Origin: Gonocerus acuteangulatus
Taxonomy: Eukaryota > Arthropoda > Insecta > Hemiptera > Coreidae
Reading direction: 5' to 3'
Assembly: GCA_946811695.1 (NCBI GenBank)
Contig: OX328130.1
Coordinates: 76,281,599 to 76,345,598 of the forward strand
Length of the DNA stretch: 64,000 nucleotides
Under the pieces are notes generated by a model. It saw nothing but the letters and a program-made list of their open reading frames with translations, had not been told where the DNA came from and did no database searches. Positions 11,167-26,100 of this stretch are shown piece after piece. Each line of letters opens with the position of its first letter. Positions within the stretch are counted from its first letter, which is position 1. Both the position numbers and the translations under genes were made by a program.

Positions 11167-14100
11167 ACGTTTCCAACCTCAACCTCCATAAAGACCTCAA
11201 TATCCCACTCGTTAATGATGTTGTATTATCCAGATTCCAACCTCAACCTCCATAAAGACCTCAATATCCCACTCGTTAATGATGTTGTATTATCCAGATT
11301 CCAACGTTTCCAACCTCAACCTCCATAAAGACCTCAATATCCCACTCGTTAATGATGTTGTATTATCCAGATTCCAACGTTTCCAACCTCAACCTCCATA
11401 AAGACCTCAATATCCCACTCGTTAATGATGTTGTATTATCCAGATTTCTACGTTTCCAACCTCAACCTCCATAAAGACCTCAATATCCCACTCGTTAATG
11501 ATGTTGTATTATCCAGATTCCAACGTTTCCAACCTCAACCTCCATAAAGACCTCAATATCCCACTCGTTAATGATGTTGTATTATCCAGATTCCAACGTT
11601 TCCAACCTCAACCTCCATAAAGACCTCAATATCCCACTCGTTAATGATGTTGTATTATCCAGATTCCAACGTTTCCAACCTCAACCTCCATAAAGACCTC
11701 AATATCCCACTCGTTAATGATGTTGTATTATCAAGATTCCAACGTTTCCAACCTCAACCTCCATAAAGACCTCAATATCCCACTCGTTAATGATGTTGTA
11801 TTATCAAGATTCCAACGTTTCCAACCTCAACCTCCATAAAGACCTCAATATCCCACTCGTTAATGATGTTGTATTATCCAGATTCCAACGTTTCCAACCT
11901 CAACCTCCATAAAGACCTCAATATCCCACTCGTTAATGATGTTGTATTATCCAGATTCCAACGTTTCCAACCTCAACCTCCATAAAGACCTCAATATCCC
12001 ACTCGTTAATGATGTTGTATTATCCAGATTCCAACGTTTCCAACCTCAACCTCCATAAAGACCTCAATATCCCACTCGTTAATGATGTTGTATTATCCAG
12101 ATTCCAACGTTTCCAACCTCAACCTCCATAAAGACCTCAATATCCCACTCGTTAATGATGTTGTATTATCCAGATTCCAACGTTTCCAACCTCAACCTCC
12201 ATAAAGACCTCAATATCCCACTCGTTAATGATGTTGTATTATCCAGATTCCAACGTTTCCAACCTCAACCTCCATAAAGACCTCAATATCCCACTCGTTA
12301 ATGATGTTGTATTATCCAGATTCCAACGTTTCCAACCTCAACCTCCATAAAGACCTCAATATCCCACTCGTTAATGATGTTGTATTATCCAGATTCCAAC
12401 GTTTCCAACCTCAACCTCCATAAAGACCTCAATATCCCACTCGTTAATGATGTTGTATTATCCCGATTCCAACGTTTCCAACCTCAACCTCCATAAAGAC
12501 CTCAATATCCCACTCGTTAATGATGTTGTATTATCCAGATTCCAACGTTTCCAACCTCAACCTCCATAAAGACCTCAATATCCCACTCGTTAATGATGTT
12601 GTATTATCCAGATTCCAACGTTTCCAACCTCAACCTCCATAAAGACCTCAATATCCCACTCGTTAGTGATGTTGTATTATCCAGATTCCAACGTTTCCAA
12701 CCTCAACCTCCATAAAGACCTCAATATCCCACTCGTTAATGATGTTGTATTATCCAGATTCCAACGTTTCCAACCTCAACCTCCATAAAGACCTCAATAT
12801 CCCACTCGTTAATGATGTTGTATTATCCAGATTCCAACGTTTCCAACCTCAACCTCCATAAAGACCTCAATATCCCACTCGTTAATGATGTTGTATTATC
12901 CAGATTCCAACGTTTCCAACCTCAACCTCCATAAAGACCTCAATATCCCACTCGTTAATGATGTTGTATTATCCAGATTCCAACGTTTCCAACCCCAACC
13001 TCCATAAAGACCTCAATATCCCACTCGTTAATGATGTTGTATTATCCAGATTTCTACGTTTCCAACCTCAACCTCCATAAAGACCTCAATATCCCACTCG
13101 TTAATGATGTTGTATTATCCAGATTCCAACGTTTCCAACCTCAACCTCCATAAAGACCTCAATATCCCACTCGTTAATGATGTTGTATTATCCAGATTCC
13201 AACGTTTCCAACCCCAACCTCCATAAAGACCTCAATATCCCACTCGTTAATGATGTTGTATTATCCAGATTTCTACGTTTCCAACCTCAACCTCCATAAA
13301 GACCTCAATATCCCACTCGTTAATGATGTTGTATTATCCAGATTCCAACGTTTCCAACCTCAACCTCCATAAAGACCTCAATATCCCACTCGTTAATGAT
13401 GTTGTATTATCCAGATTCCAACGTTTCCAACCTCAACCTCCATAAAGACCTCAATATCCCACTCGTTAATGATGTTGTATTATCCAGATTCCAACGTTTC
13501 CAACCTCAACCTCCATAAAGACCTCAATATCCCACTCGTTAATGATGTTGTATTATCCAGATTCCAACGTTTCCAACCTCAACCTCCATAAAGACCTCAA
13601 TATCCCACTCGTTAATGATGTTGTATTATCCAGATTCCAACGTTTCCAACCTCAACCTCCATAAAGACCTCAATATCCCACTCGTTAATGATGTTGTATT
13701 ATCCAGATTCCAACGTTTCCAACCTCAACCTCCATAAAGACCTCAATATCCCACTCGTTAATGATGTTGTATTATCCAGATTCCAACGTTTCCAACCTCA
13801 ACCTCCATAAAGACCTCAATATCCCACTCGTTAATGATGTTGTATTATCCAGATTCCAACGTTTCCAACCTCAACCTCGATAAAGACCTCAATATCCCAC
13901 TCGTTAATGATGTTGTATTATCCAGATTCCAACGTTTCCAACCTCAACCTCCATAAAGACCTCAATATCCCACTCGTTAATGATGTTGTATTATCCAGAT
14001 TCCAACGTTTCCAACCTCAACCTCCATAAAGACCTCAATATCCCACTCGTTAATGATGTTGTATTATCCAGATTCCAACGTTTCCAACCTCAACCTCCAT

Positions 14101-17100
14101 AAAGACCTCAATATCCCACTCGTTAATGATGTTGTATTATCCAGATTCCAACGTTTCCAACCTCAACCTCCATAAAGACCTCAATATCCCACTCGTTAAT
14201 GATGTTGTATTATCCAGATTCCAACGTTTCCAACCTCAACCTCCATAAAGACCTCAATATCCCACTCGTTAGTGATGTTGTATTATCCAGATTCCAACGT
14301 TTCCAACCTCAACCTCCATAAAGACCTCAATATCCCACTCGTTAGTGATGTTGTATTATCCAGATTCCAACGTTTCCAACCTCAACCTCCATAAAGACCT
14401 CAATATCCCACTCGTTAATGATGTTGTATTATCCAGATTCCAACGTTTCCAACCTCAACCTCCATAAAGACCTCAATATCCCACTCGTTAGTGATGTTGT
14501 ATTATCCAGATTCCAACGTTTCCAACCTCAACCTCCATAAAGACCTCAATATCCCACTCGTTAATGATGTTGTATTATCCAGATTCCAACGTTTCCAACC
14601 TCAACCTCCATAAAGACCTCAATATCCCACTCGTTAATGATGTTGTATTATCCAGATTCCAACGTTTCCAACCTCAACCTCCATAAAGACCTCAATATCC
14701 CACTCGTTAATGATGTTGTATCATCCAGATTCCAACGTTTCCAACCTCAACCTCCATAAAGACCTCAATATCCCACTCGTTAATGATGTTGTATTATCCA
14801 GATTCCAACGTTTCCAACCCCAACCTCCATAAAGACCTCAATATCCCACTCGTTAATGATGTTGTATTATCCAGATTTCTACGTTTCCAACCTCAACCTC
14901 CATAAAGACCTCAATATCCCACTCGTTAATGATGTTGTATTATCCAGATTCCAACGTTTCCAACCTCAACCTCCATAAAGACCTCAATATCCCACTCGTT
15001 AATGATGTTGTATTATCCAGATTCCAACGTTTCCAACCCCAACCTCCATAAAGACCTCAATATCCCACTCGTTAATGATGTTGTATTATCCAGATTTCTA
15101 CGTTTCCAACCTCAACCTCCATAAAGACCTCAATATCCCACTCGTTAATGATGTTGTATTATCCAGATTCCAACGTTTCCAACCTCAACCTCCATAAAGA
15201 CCTCAATATCCCACTCGTTAATGATGTTGTATTATCCAGATTCCAACGTTTCCAACCTCAACCTCCATAAAGACCTCAATATCCCACTCGTTAATGATGT
15301 TGTATTATCCAGATTTCTACGTTTCCAACCTCAACCTCCATAAAGACCTCAATATCCCACTCGTTAATGATGTTGTATTATCCAGATTCCAAAGTTTCCA
15401 ACCTCAACCTCCATAAAGACCTCAATATCCCACTCGTTAATGATGTTGTATTATCCAGATTTCTACGTTTCCAACCTCAACCTCCATAAATACCTCAATA
15501 TCCCACTCGTTAATGATGTATTATCCAGATTCCAACTTCAACCTCCATAAAGACCTCAATATCCCACTCGTTAATGATGTTGTATTATCCAGATTTCTAC
15601 GTTTCCAACCTCAACCTCCATAAAGACCTCAATATCCCACTCGTTAATGATGTATTATCCAGATTCCAACCTCAACCTCCATAAAGACCTCAATATCCCA
15701 CTCGTTAATGATGTTGTATTATCCAGATTTCTACGTTTCCAACCTCAACCTCCATAAAGACCTCAATATTCCACTCGTTAATGATGTATTATCCAGATTC
15801 CAACCTCAACCTCCATAAAGACCTGAATATCCCACTCGTTAATGATGTTGTATTATCCAGATTCCAACCTCAACCTCCATAAAGACCTCAATATCCCACT
15901 CGTTAATGATGTTGTATTATCCAGATTTCTACGTTTCCAACCTCAACCTCCATAAAGACCTCAACATCCCACTCGTTAATGATGTTGTATTATCCAGATT
16001 CCAACGTTTCCAACCTCAACCTCCATAAAGACCTCAATATCCCACTCGTTAATGATGTTGTATTATCCAGATTCCAACGTTTCCAACCTCAACCTCCATA
16101 AAGACCTCAATATCCCACTCGTTAATGATGTTGTATTATCCAGATTCCAACGTTTCCAACCTCAACCTCCATAAAGACCTCAATATCCCACTCGTTAATG
16201 ATGTTGTATTATCCAGATTCCAACGTTTCCAACCTCAACCTCGATAAAGACCTCAATATCCCACTCGTTAATGATGTTGTATTATCCAGATTCCAACGTT
16301 TCCAACCTCAACCTCCATAAAGACCTCAATATCCCACTCGTTAATGATGTTGTATTATCCAGATTCCAACGTTTCCAACCTCAACCTCCATAAAGACCTC
16401 AATATCCCACTCGTTAATGATGTTGTATTATCCAGATTCCAACGTTTCCAACCTCAACCTCCATAAAGACCTCAATATCCCACTCGTTAATGATGTTGTA
16501 TTATCCAGATTCCAACGTTTCCAACCTCAACCTCCATAAAGACCTCAATATCCCACTCGTTAATGATGTTGTATTATCCAGATTCCAACGTTTCCAACCT
16601 CAACCTCCATAAAGACCTCAATATCCCACTCGTTAATGATTTGTATTATCCAGATTCCAACGTTTCCAACCTCAACCTCCATAAAGACCTCAATATCCCA
16701 CTCGTTAATGATGTTGTATTATCCAGATTCCAACGTTTCCAACCTCAACCTCCATAAAGACCTCAATATCCCACTCGTTAATGATGTTGTATTATCCAGA
16801 TTTCTACGTTTCCAACCTCAACCTCCATAAAGACCTCAATATCCCACTCGTTAATGATGTTGTATTATCCAGATTCCAACGTTTCCAACCTCAACCTCCA
16901 TAAATACCTCAATATCCCACTCGTTAATGATGTTGTATTATCCAGATTCCAACGTTTCCAACCTCAACCTCCATAAAGACCTCAATATCCCACTCGTTAA
17001 TGATGTTGTATTATCCAGATTTCTACGTTTCCAACCTCAACCTCCATAAAGACCTCAATATCCCACTCGTTAATGATGTATTATCCAGATTCCAACCTCA

Positions 17101-20100
17101 ACGTCCATAAAGACCTCAATATCCCACTCGTTAATGATGTTGTATTATCCAGATTTCTACGTTTCCAACCTCAACCTCCATAAAGACCTCAATATCCCAC
17201 TCGTTAATGATGTATTATCCAGATTCCAACCTCAACCTCCATAAAGACCTCAATATCCCACTCGTTAATGATGTTGTATTATCCAGATTTCTACGTTTCC
17301 AACCTGAACCTCCATAAAGACCTCAATATCCCACTCGTTAATGATGTATTATCCAGATTCCAACCTCAACCTCCATAAAGACCTCAATATCCCACTCGTT
17401 AATGATGTTGTATTATCCAGATTCCAACCTCAACCTCCATAAAGACCTCAATATCCCACTCGTTAATGATGTTGTATTATCCAGATTTCTACGTTTCCAA
17501 CCTCAACCTCCATAAAGACCTCAATATCCCACTCGTTAATGATGTTGTATTATCCAGATTCCAACGTTTCCAACCTCAACCTCCATAAAGACCTCAATAT
17601 CCCACTCGTTAATGATGTTGTATTATCCAGATTTCAACGTTTCCAACCTCAACCTCCATAAAGACCTCAATATCCCACTCGTTAATGATGTTGTATTATC
17701 CCGATTCCAACGTTTCCAACCTCAACCTCCATAAAGACCTCAATATGCCACTCGTTTATGATGTTGTATTATCCAGATTCCAACGTTTCCAACCTCAACC
17801 TCCATAAAGACCTCAATATCCCACTCGTTAATGATTTGTATTATCCAGATTCCAACGTTTCCAACCTCAACCTCCATAAAGACCTCAATATCCCACTCGT
17901 TAATGATGTTGTATTATCCAGATTCCAACGTTTCCAACCTCAACCTCCATAAAGACCTCAATATCCCACTCGTTAATGATCTTGTATTATCCAGATTCCA
18001 ACGTTTCCAACCTCAACCTCCATAAAGACCTCAATATCCCACTCGTTAATGATGTTGTATTATCCAGATTCCAACGATTCCAACCTCAACCTCCATAAAG
18101 ACCTCAATATCCCACTCGTTAATGATGTTGTATTATCCAGATTTCTACGTTTCCAACCTCAACCTCCATAAAGACCTCAATATCCCACTCGTTAATGATG
18201 TTGTATTATCCAGATTCCAACGTTTCCAACCTCAACCTCCATAAAGACCTCAATATCCCACTCGTTAATGATGTTGTATTATCCAGATTCCAACGTTTCC
18301 AACCTCAACCTCCATAAAGACCTCAATATCCCACTCGTTAATGATGTTGTATTATCCAGATTTCTACGTTTCCAACCTCAACCTCCATAAAGACCTCAAT
18401 ATCCCACTCGTTAATGATGTTGTATTATCCAGATTCCAACGTTTCCAACCTCAACCTCCATAAAGACCTCAATATCCCACTCGTTAATGATGTTGTATTA
18501 TCCAGATTCCAACGTTTCCAACCTCAACCTCCATAAAGACCTCAATATCCCACTCGTTAATGATGTTGTATTATCCAGATTTCTACGTTTCCAACCTCAA
18601 CCTCCATAAAGACCTCAATATCCCACTCGTTAATGATGTTGTATTATCCAGATTCCAACCTCAACCTCCATAAAGACCTCAATATCCCACTCGTTAATGA
18701 TGTTGTATTATCCAGATTTCTACGTTTCCAACCTCAACCTGCATAAAGACATCAATATCCCACTCGTTAATGATGTATTATCCAGATTCCAACCTCAACC
18801 TCCATAAAGACCTCAATATCCCACTCGTTAATGATGTTGTATTATCCAGATTTCTACGTTTCCAACCTCAACCTCCATAAAGACCTCAATATCCCACTCG
18901 TTAATGATGTATTATCCAGATTCCAACCTCAACCTCCATAAAGACCTCAATATCCCACTCGTTAATGATGTTGTATTATCCAGATTTCTACGTTTCCAAC
19001 CTCAACCTCCATAAAGACCTCAATATCCCACTCGTTAATGATGTTGTATTATCCAGATTCCAACGTTTCCAACCTCAACCTCCACAAAGACCTCAATATC
19101 CCACTCGTTAATGATGTTGTATTATCCAGATTCCAACGTTTCCAACCTCAACCTCCATAAAGACCTCAATATCCCACTCGTTAATGATGTTGTATTATCC
19201 AGATTCCAACCTCAACCTCCATAAAGACCTCAATATCCCACTCGTTAATGATGTTGTATTATCCAGATTTCTACGTTTCCAACCTCAACCTCCATAAAGA
19301 CCTCAATATCCCACTCGTTAATGATGTTGTATTATCCAGATTCCAACGTTTCCAACCTCAACCTCCATAAAGACCTCAATATCCCACTCGTTAATGATGT
19401 TGTATTATCCAGATTTCAACGTTTCCAACCTCAACCTCCATAAAGACCTCAATATCCCACTCGTTAATGATGTTGTATTATCCCGATTCCAACGTTTCCA
19501 ACCTCAACCTCCATAAAGACCTCAATATCCCACTCGTTTATGATGTTGTATTATCCAGATTCCAAGGTTCCAACCTCAACCTCCATAAAGACCTCAATAT
19601 CCCACTCGTTAATGATTTGTATTATCCAGATTCCAACGTTTCCAACCTCAACCTCCATAAAGACCTCAATATCCCACTCGTTAATGATGTTGTATTATCC
19701 AGATTCCAACGTTTCCAACCTCAACCTCCATAAAGACCTCAATATCCCACTCGTTAATGATGTTGTATTATCCAGATTCCAACGTTTCCAACCTCAACCT
19801 CCATAAAGACCTCAATATCCCACTCGTTAATGATGTTGTATTATCCAGATTCCAACGTTTCCAACTTCAACCTCCATAAAGACCTCAATATCCCACTCGT
19901 TAATGATTTGTATTATCCAGATTCCAACGTTTCCAACCTCAACCTCCATAAAGACCTCAATATCCCACTCGTTAATGATGTTGTATTATCCAGATTCCAA
20001 CGTTTCCAACCTCAACCTCCATAAAGACCTCAATATCCCACTCGTTAATGATGTTGTATTATCCAGATTCCAACGTTTCCAACCTCAACCTCCATAAAGA

Positions 20101-23100
20101 CCTCAATATCCCACTCGTTAATGATGTTGTATTATCCATATTCCAACGTTTCCAACCTCAACCTCCATAAAGACCTCAATATCCCACTCGTTAATGATGT
20201 TGTATTATCCAGATTTCTACGTTTCCAACCTCAACCTCCATAAAGACCTCAATATCCCACTCGTTAATGATGTTGTATTATCCAGATTCCAACGTTTCCA
20301 ACCTCAACCTCCATAAAGACCTCAATATCCCACTCGTTAATGATGTTGTATTATCCAGATTCCAACGTTTCCAACCTCAACCTCCATAAAGACCTCAATA
20401 TCCCACTCGTTAATGATGTTGTATTATCCAGATTTCTACGTTTCCAACCTCAACCTCCATAAAGACCTCAATATCCCACTCGTTAATGATGTTGTATTAT
20501 CCAGATTCCAACATTTCCAACCTCAACCTCCATAAAGACCTCAATATCCCACTCGTTAATGATGTTGTATTATCCAGATTCCAACGTTTCCAACCTCAAC
20601 CTCCATAAAGACCTCAATATCCCACTCGTTAATGATGTTGTATTATCCAGATTTCTACGTTTCCAACCTCAACCTCCATAAAGACCTCAATATCCCACTC
20701 GTTAATGATGTTGTATTATCCAGATTCCAACCTCAACCTCCATAAAGACCTCAATATCCCACTCGTTAATGATGTTGTATTATCCAGATTTCTACGTTTC
20801 CAACCTCAACCTCCATAAAGACATCAATATCCCACTCGTTAATGATGTATTATCCAGATTCCAACCTCAACCTCCATAAAGACCTCAATATCCCACTCGT
20901 TAATGATGTTGTATTATCCAGATTTCTACGTTTCCAACCTCAACCTCCATAAAGACCTCAATATCCCACTCGTTAATGATGTATTATCCAGATTCCAACC
21001 TCAACCTCCATAAAGACCTCAATATCCCACTCGTTAATGATGTTGTATTATCCAGATTTCTACGTTTCCAACCTCAACCTCCATAAAGACCTCAATATCC
21101 CACTCGTTAATGATGTTGTATTATCCAGATTCCAACGTTTCCAACCTCAACCTCCACAAAGACCTCAATATCCCACTCGTTAATGATGTTGTATTATCCA
21201 GATTCCAACGTTTCCAACCTCAACCTCCATAAAGACCTCAATATCCCACTCGTTAATGATGTTGTATTATCCAGATTCCAACCTCAACCTCCATAAAGAC
21301 CTCAATATCCCACTCGTTAATGATGTTGTATTATCCAGATTTCTACGTTTCCAACCTCAACCTCCATAAAGACCTCAACATCCCACTCGTTAATGATGTT
21401 GTATTATCCAGATTCCAACGTTTCCAACCTCAACCTCCATAAAGACCTCAATATCCCACTCGTTAATGATGTTGTATTATCCAGATTCCAACGTTTCCAA
21501 CCTCAACCTCCATAAAGACCTCAATATCCCACTCGTTAATGATGTTGTATTATCCAGATTTCTACGTTTCCAACCTCAACCTCCATAAAGACCTCAATAT
21601 CCCACTCGTTAATGATGTTGTATTATCCAGATTCCAACCTCAACCTCCATAAAGACCTCAATATCCCACTCGTTAATGATGTTGTATTATCCAGATTTCT
21701 ACGTTTCCAACCTCAACCTCCATAAAGACATCAATATCCCACTCGTTAATGATGTATTATCCAGATTCCAACCTCAACCTCCATAAAGACCTCAATATCC
21801 CACTCGTTAATGATGTTGTATTATCCAGATTTCTACGTTTCCAACCTCAACCTCCATAAAGACCTCAATATCCCACTCGTTAATGATGTATTATCCAGAT
21901 TCCAACCTCAACCTCCATAAAGACCTCAATATCCCACTCGTTAATGATGTTGTATTATCCAGATTTCTACGTTTCCAACCTCAACCTCCATAAAGACCTC
22001 AATATCCCACTCGTTAATGATGTTGTATTATCCAGATTCCAACGTTTCCAACCTCAACCTCCACAAAGACCTCAATATCCCACTCGTTAATGATGTTGTA
22101 TTATCCAGATTCCAACGTTTCCAACCTCAACCTCCATAAAGACCTCAATATCCCACTCGTTAATGATGTTGTATTATCCAGATTCCAACCTCAACCTCCA
22201 TAAAGACCTCAATATCCCACTCGTTAATGATGTTGTATTATCCAGATTTCTACGTTTCCAACCTCAACCTCCATAAAGACCTCAACATCCCACTCGTTAA
22301 TGATGTTGTATTATCCAGATTCCAACGTTTCCAACCTCAACCTCCATAAAGACCTCAATATCCCACTCGTTAATGATGTTGTATTATCCAGATTCCAACG
22401 TTTCCAACCTCAACCTCCATAAAGACCTCAATATCCCACTCGTTAATGATGTTGTATTATCCAGATTCCAACGTTTCCAACCTCAACCTCCATAAAGACC
22501 TCAATATCCCACTCGTTAATGATGTTGTATTATCCAGATTCCAACGTTTCCAACCTCAACCTCGATAAAGACCTCAATATCCCACTCGTTAATGATGTTG
22601 TATTATCCAGATTCCAACGTTTCCTACCTCAACCTCCATAAAGACCTCAATATCCCACTCGTTAATGATGTTGTATTATCCAGATTTCTACGTTTCCAAC
22701 CTCAACCTCCATAAAGACCTCAATATCCCACTCGTTAATGATGTTGTATTATCCAGATTCCAACGTTTCCAACCTCAACCTCCATAAAGACCTCAATATC
22801 CCACTCGTTAATGATGTTGTATTATCCAGATTTCAACGTTTCCAACCTCAACCTCCATAAAGACCTCAATATCCCACTCGTTAATGATGTTGTATTATCC
22901 CGATTCCAACGTTTCCAACCTCAACCTCCAAAAAGACCTCAATATCCCACTCGTTTATGATGTTGTATTATCCAGATTCCAACGTTTCCAACCTCAACCT
23001 CCATAAAGACCTCAATATCCCACTCGTTAATGATTTGTATTATCCAGATTCCAACGTTTCCAACCTCAACCTCCATAAAGACCTCAATATCCCACTCGTT

Positions 23101-26100
23101 AATGATGTTGTATTATCCAGATTCTAACGTTTCCAACCTCAACCTCCATAAAGACCTCAATATCCCACTCGTTAATGATGTTGTATTATCCAGATTCCAA
23201 CGTTTCCAACCTCAACCTCCATAAAGACCTCAATATCCCACTCGTTAATGATGTTGTATTATCCAGATTGCAACGTTTCCAACCTCAACCTCCATAAAGA
23301 CCTCAATTTCCCACTCGTTAATGATGTTGTATTATCCAGATTTCTACGTTTCCAACCTCAAACTCCATAAAGACCTCAATATCCCACTCGTTAATGATGT
23401 TGTATTATCCAGATTCCAACGTTTCCAACCTCAACCTCCATAAAGACCTCAATATCCCTCTCGTTAATGATGTTGTATTATCCAGATTCCAACGTTTCCA
23501 ACCTCAACCTCCATAAAGACCTCAATATCCCACTCGTTAATGATGTTGTATTATCCAGATTTCTACGTTTCCAACCTCAACCTCCATAAAGACCTCAATA
23601 TCCCACTCGTTAATGATGTTGTATTATCCAGATTCCAACGTTTCCAACCTCACCCTCCATAAAGACCTCAATATCCCATTCGTTAATGATGTTGTATTAT
23701 CCAGATTCCAACGTTTCCAACCTCAACCTCCATAAAGACCTCAATATCCCACTCGTTAATGATGTTGTATTATGCAGATTTCTACGTTTCCAACCTCAAC
23801 CTCCATAAAGACCTCAATATCCCACTCGTTAATGATGTTGTATTATCCAGATTCCAACCTCAACCTCCATAATGACCTCAATATCCCACTCGTTAATGAT
23901 GTTGTATTATCCAGATTTCTACGTTTCCAACCTCAACCTCCATAAAGACATCAATATCCCACTCGTTAATGATGTATTATCCAGATTCCAACCTTAACCT
24001 CCATAAAGACCTCAATATCCCACTCGTTAATGATGTTGTATTATCCAGATTTCTACGTTTCCAACCTCAACCTCCATAAAGACCTCAATATCCCACTCGT
24101 TAATGATGTATTATCCAGATTCCAACCTCAACCTCCATAAAGACCTCAATATCCCACTCGTTAATGATGTTGTATTATCCAGATTTCTACGTTTCCAACC
24201 TCAACCTCCATAAAGACCTCAATATCCCACTCGTTAATGATGTTGTATTATCCAGATTCCAACGTTTCCAACCTCAACCTCCACAAAGACCTCAATATCC
24301 CACTCGTTAATGATGTTGTATTATCCAGATTCCAACGTTTCCAACCTCAACCTCCATAAAGACCTCAATATCCCACTCGTTAATGATGTTGTATTATCCA
24401 GATTCCAACCTCAACCTCCATAAAGACCTCAATATCCCACTCGTTAATGATGTTGTATTATCCAGATTTCTACGTTTCCAACCTCAACCTCCATAAAGAC
24501 CTCAACATCCCACTCGTTAATGATGTTGTATTATCCAGATTCCAACGTTTCCAACCTCAACCTCCATAAAGACCTCAATATCCCACTCGTTAATGATGTT
24601 GTATTATCCAGATTCCAACGTTTCCAACCTCAACCTCCATAAAGACCTCAATATCCCACTCGTTAATGATGTTGTATTATCCAGATTCCAACGTTTCCAA
24701 CCTCAACCTCCATAAAGACCTCAATATCCCACTCGTTAATGATGTTGTATTATCCAGATTCCAACGTTTCCAACCTCAACCTCGATAAAGACCTCAATAT
24801 CCCACTCGTTAATGATGTTGTATTATCCAGATTCCAACGTTTCCAACCTCAACCTCCATAAAGACCTCAATATCCCACTCGTTAATGATGTTGTATTATC
24901 CAGATTCCAACGTTTCCAACCTCAACCTCCATAAAGACCTCAATATCCCACTCGTTAATGATGTTGTATTATCCAGATTCCAACGTTTCCAACCTCAACC
25001 TCCATAAAGACCTCAATATCCCACTCGTTAATGATGTTGTATTATCCAGATTCCAACGTTTCCAACCTCAACCTCCATAAAGACCTCAATATCCCACTCG
25101 TTAATGATGTTGTATTATCCAGATTTCTACGTTTCCAACCTCAACCTCCATAAAGACCTCAATATCCCACTCGTTAATGATGTTGTATTATCCAGATTCC
25201 AACGTTTCCAACCTCAACCTCCAAAAAGACCTCAATATCCCACTCGTTTATGATGTTGTATTATCCAGATTCCAACGTTTCCAACCTCAACCTCCATAAA
25301 GACCTCAATATCCCACTCGTTAATGATTTGTATTATCCAGATTCCAACGTTTCCAACCTCAACCTCCATAAAGACCTCAATATCCCACTCGTTAATGATG
25401 TTGTATTATCCAGATTCTAACGTTTCCAACCTCAACCTCCATAAAGACCTCAATATCCCATTCGTTAATGATGTTGTATTATCCAGATTCCAACGTTTCC
25501 AACCTCAACCTCCATAAAGACCTCAATATCCCACTCGTTAATGATGTTGTATTATCCAGATTGCAACGTTTCCAACCTCAACCTCCATAAAGACCTCAAT
25601 TTCCCACTCGTTAATGATGTTGTATTATCCAGATTTCTACGTTTCCAACCTCAAACTCCATAAAGACCTCAATATCCCACTCGTTAATGATGTTGTATTA
25701 TCCAGATTCCAACGTTTCCAACCTCAACCTCCATAAAGACCTCAATATCCCTCTCGTTAATGATGTTGTATTATCCAGATTCCAACGTTTCCAACCTCAA
25801 CCTCCATAAAGACCTCAATATCCCACTCGTTAATGATGTTGTATTATCCAGATTTCTACGTTTCCAACCTCAACCTCCATAAAGACCTCAATATCCCACT
25901 CGTTAATGATGTATTATCCAGATTCCAACCTCAACCTCCATAAAGACCTCAATATCCCACTCGTTAATGATGTTGTATTATCCAGATTCCAACCTCAACC
26001 TCCATAAAGACCTCAATATCCCACTCGTTAATGATGTTGTATTATCCAGATTTCTACGTTTCCAACCTCAACCTCCATAAAGACCTCAATATCCCACTCG

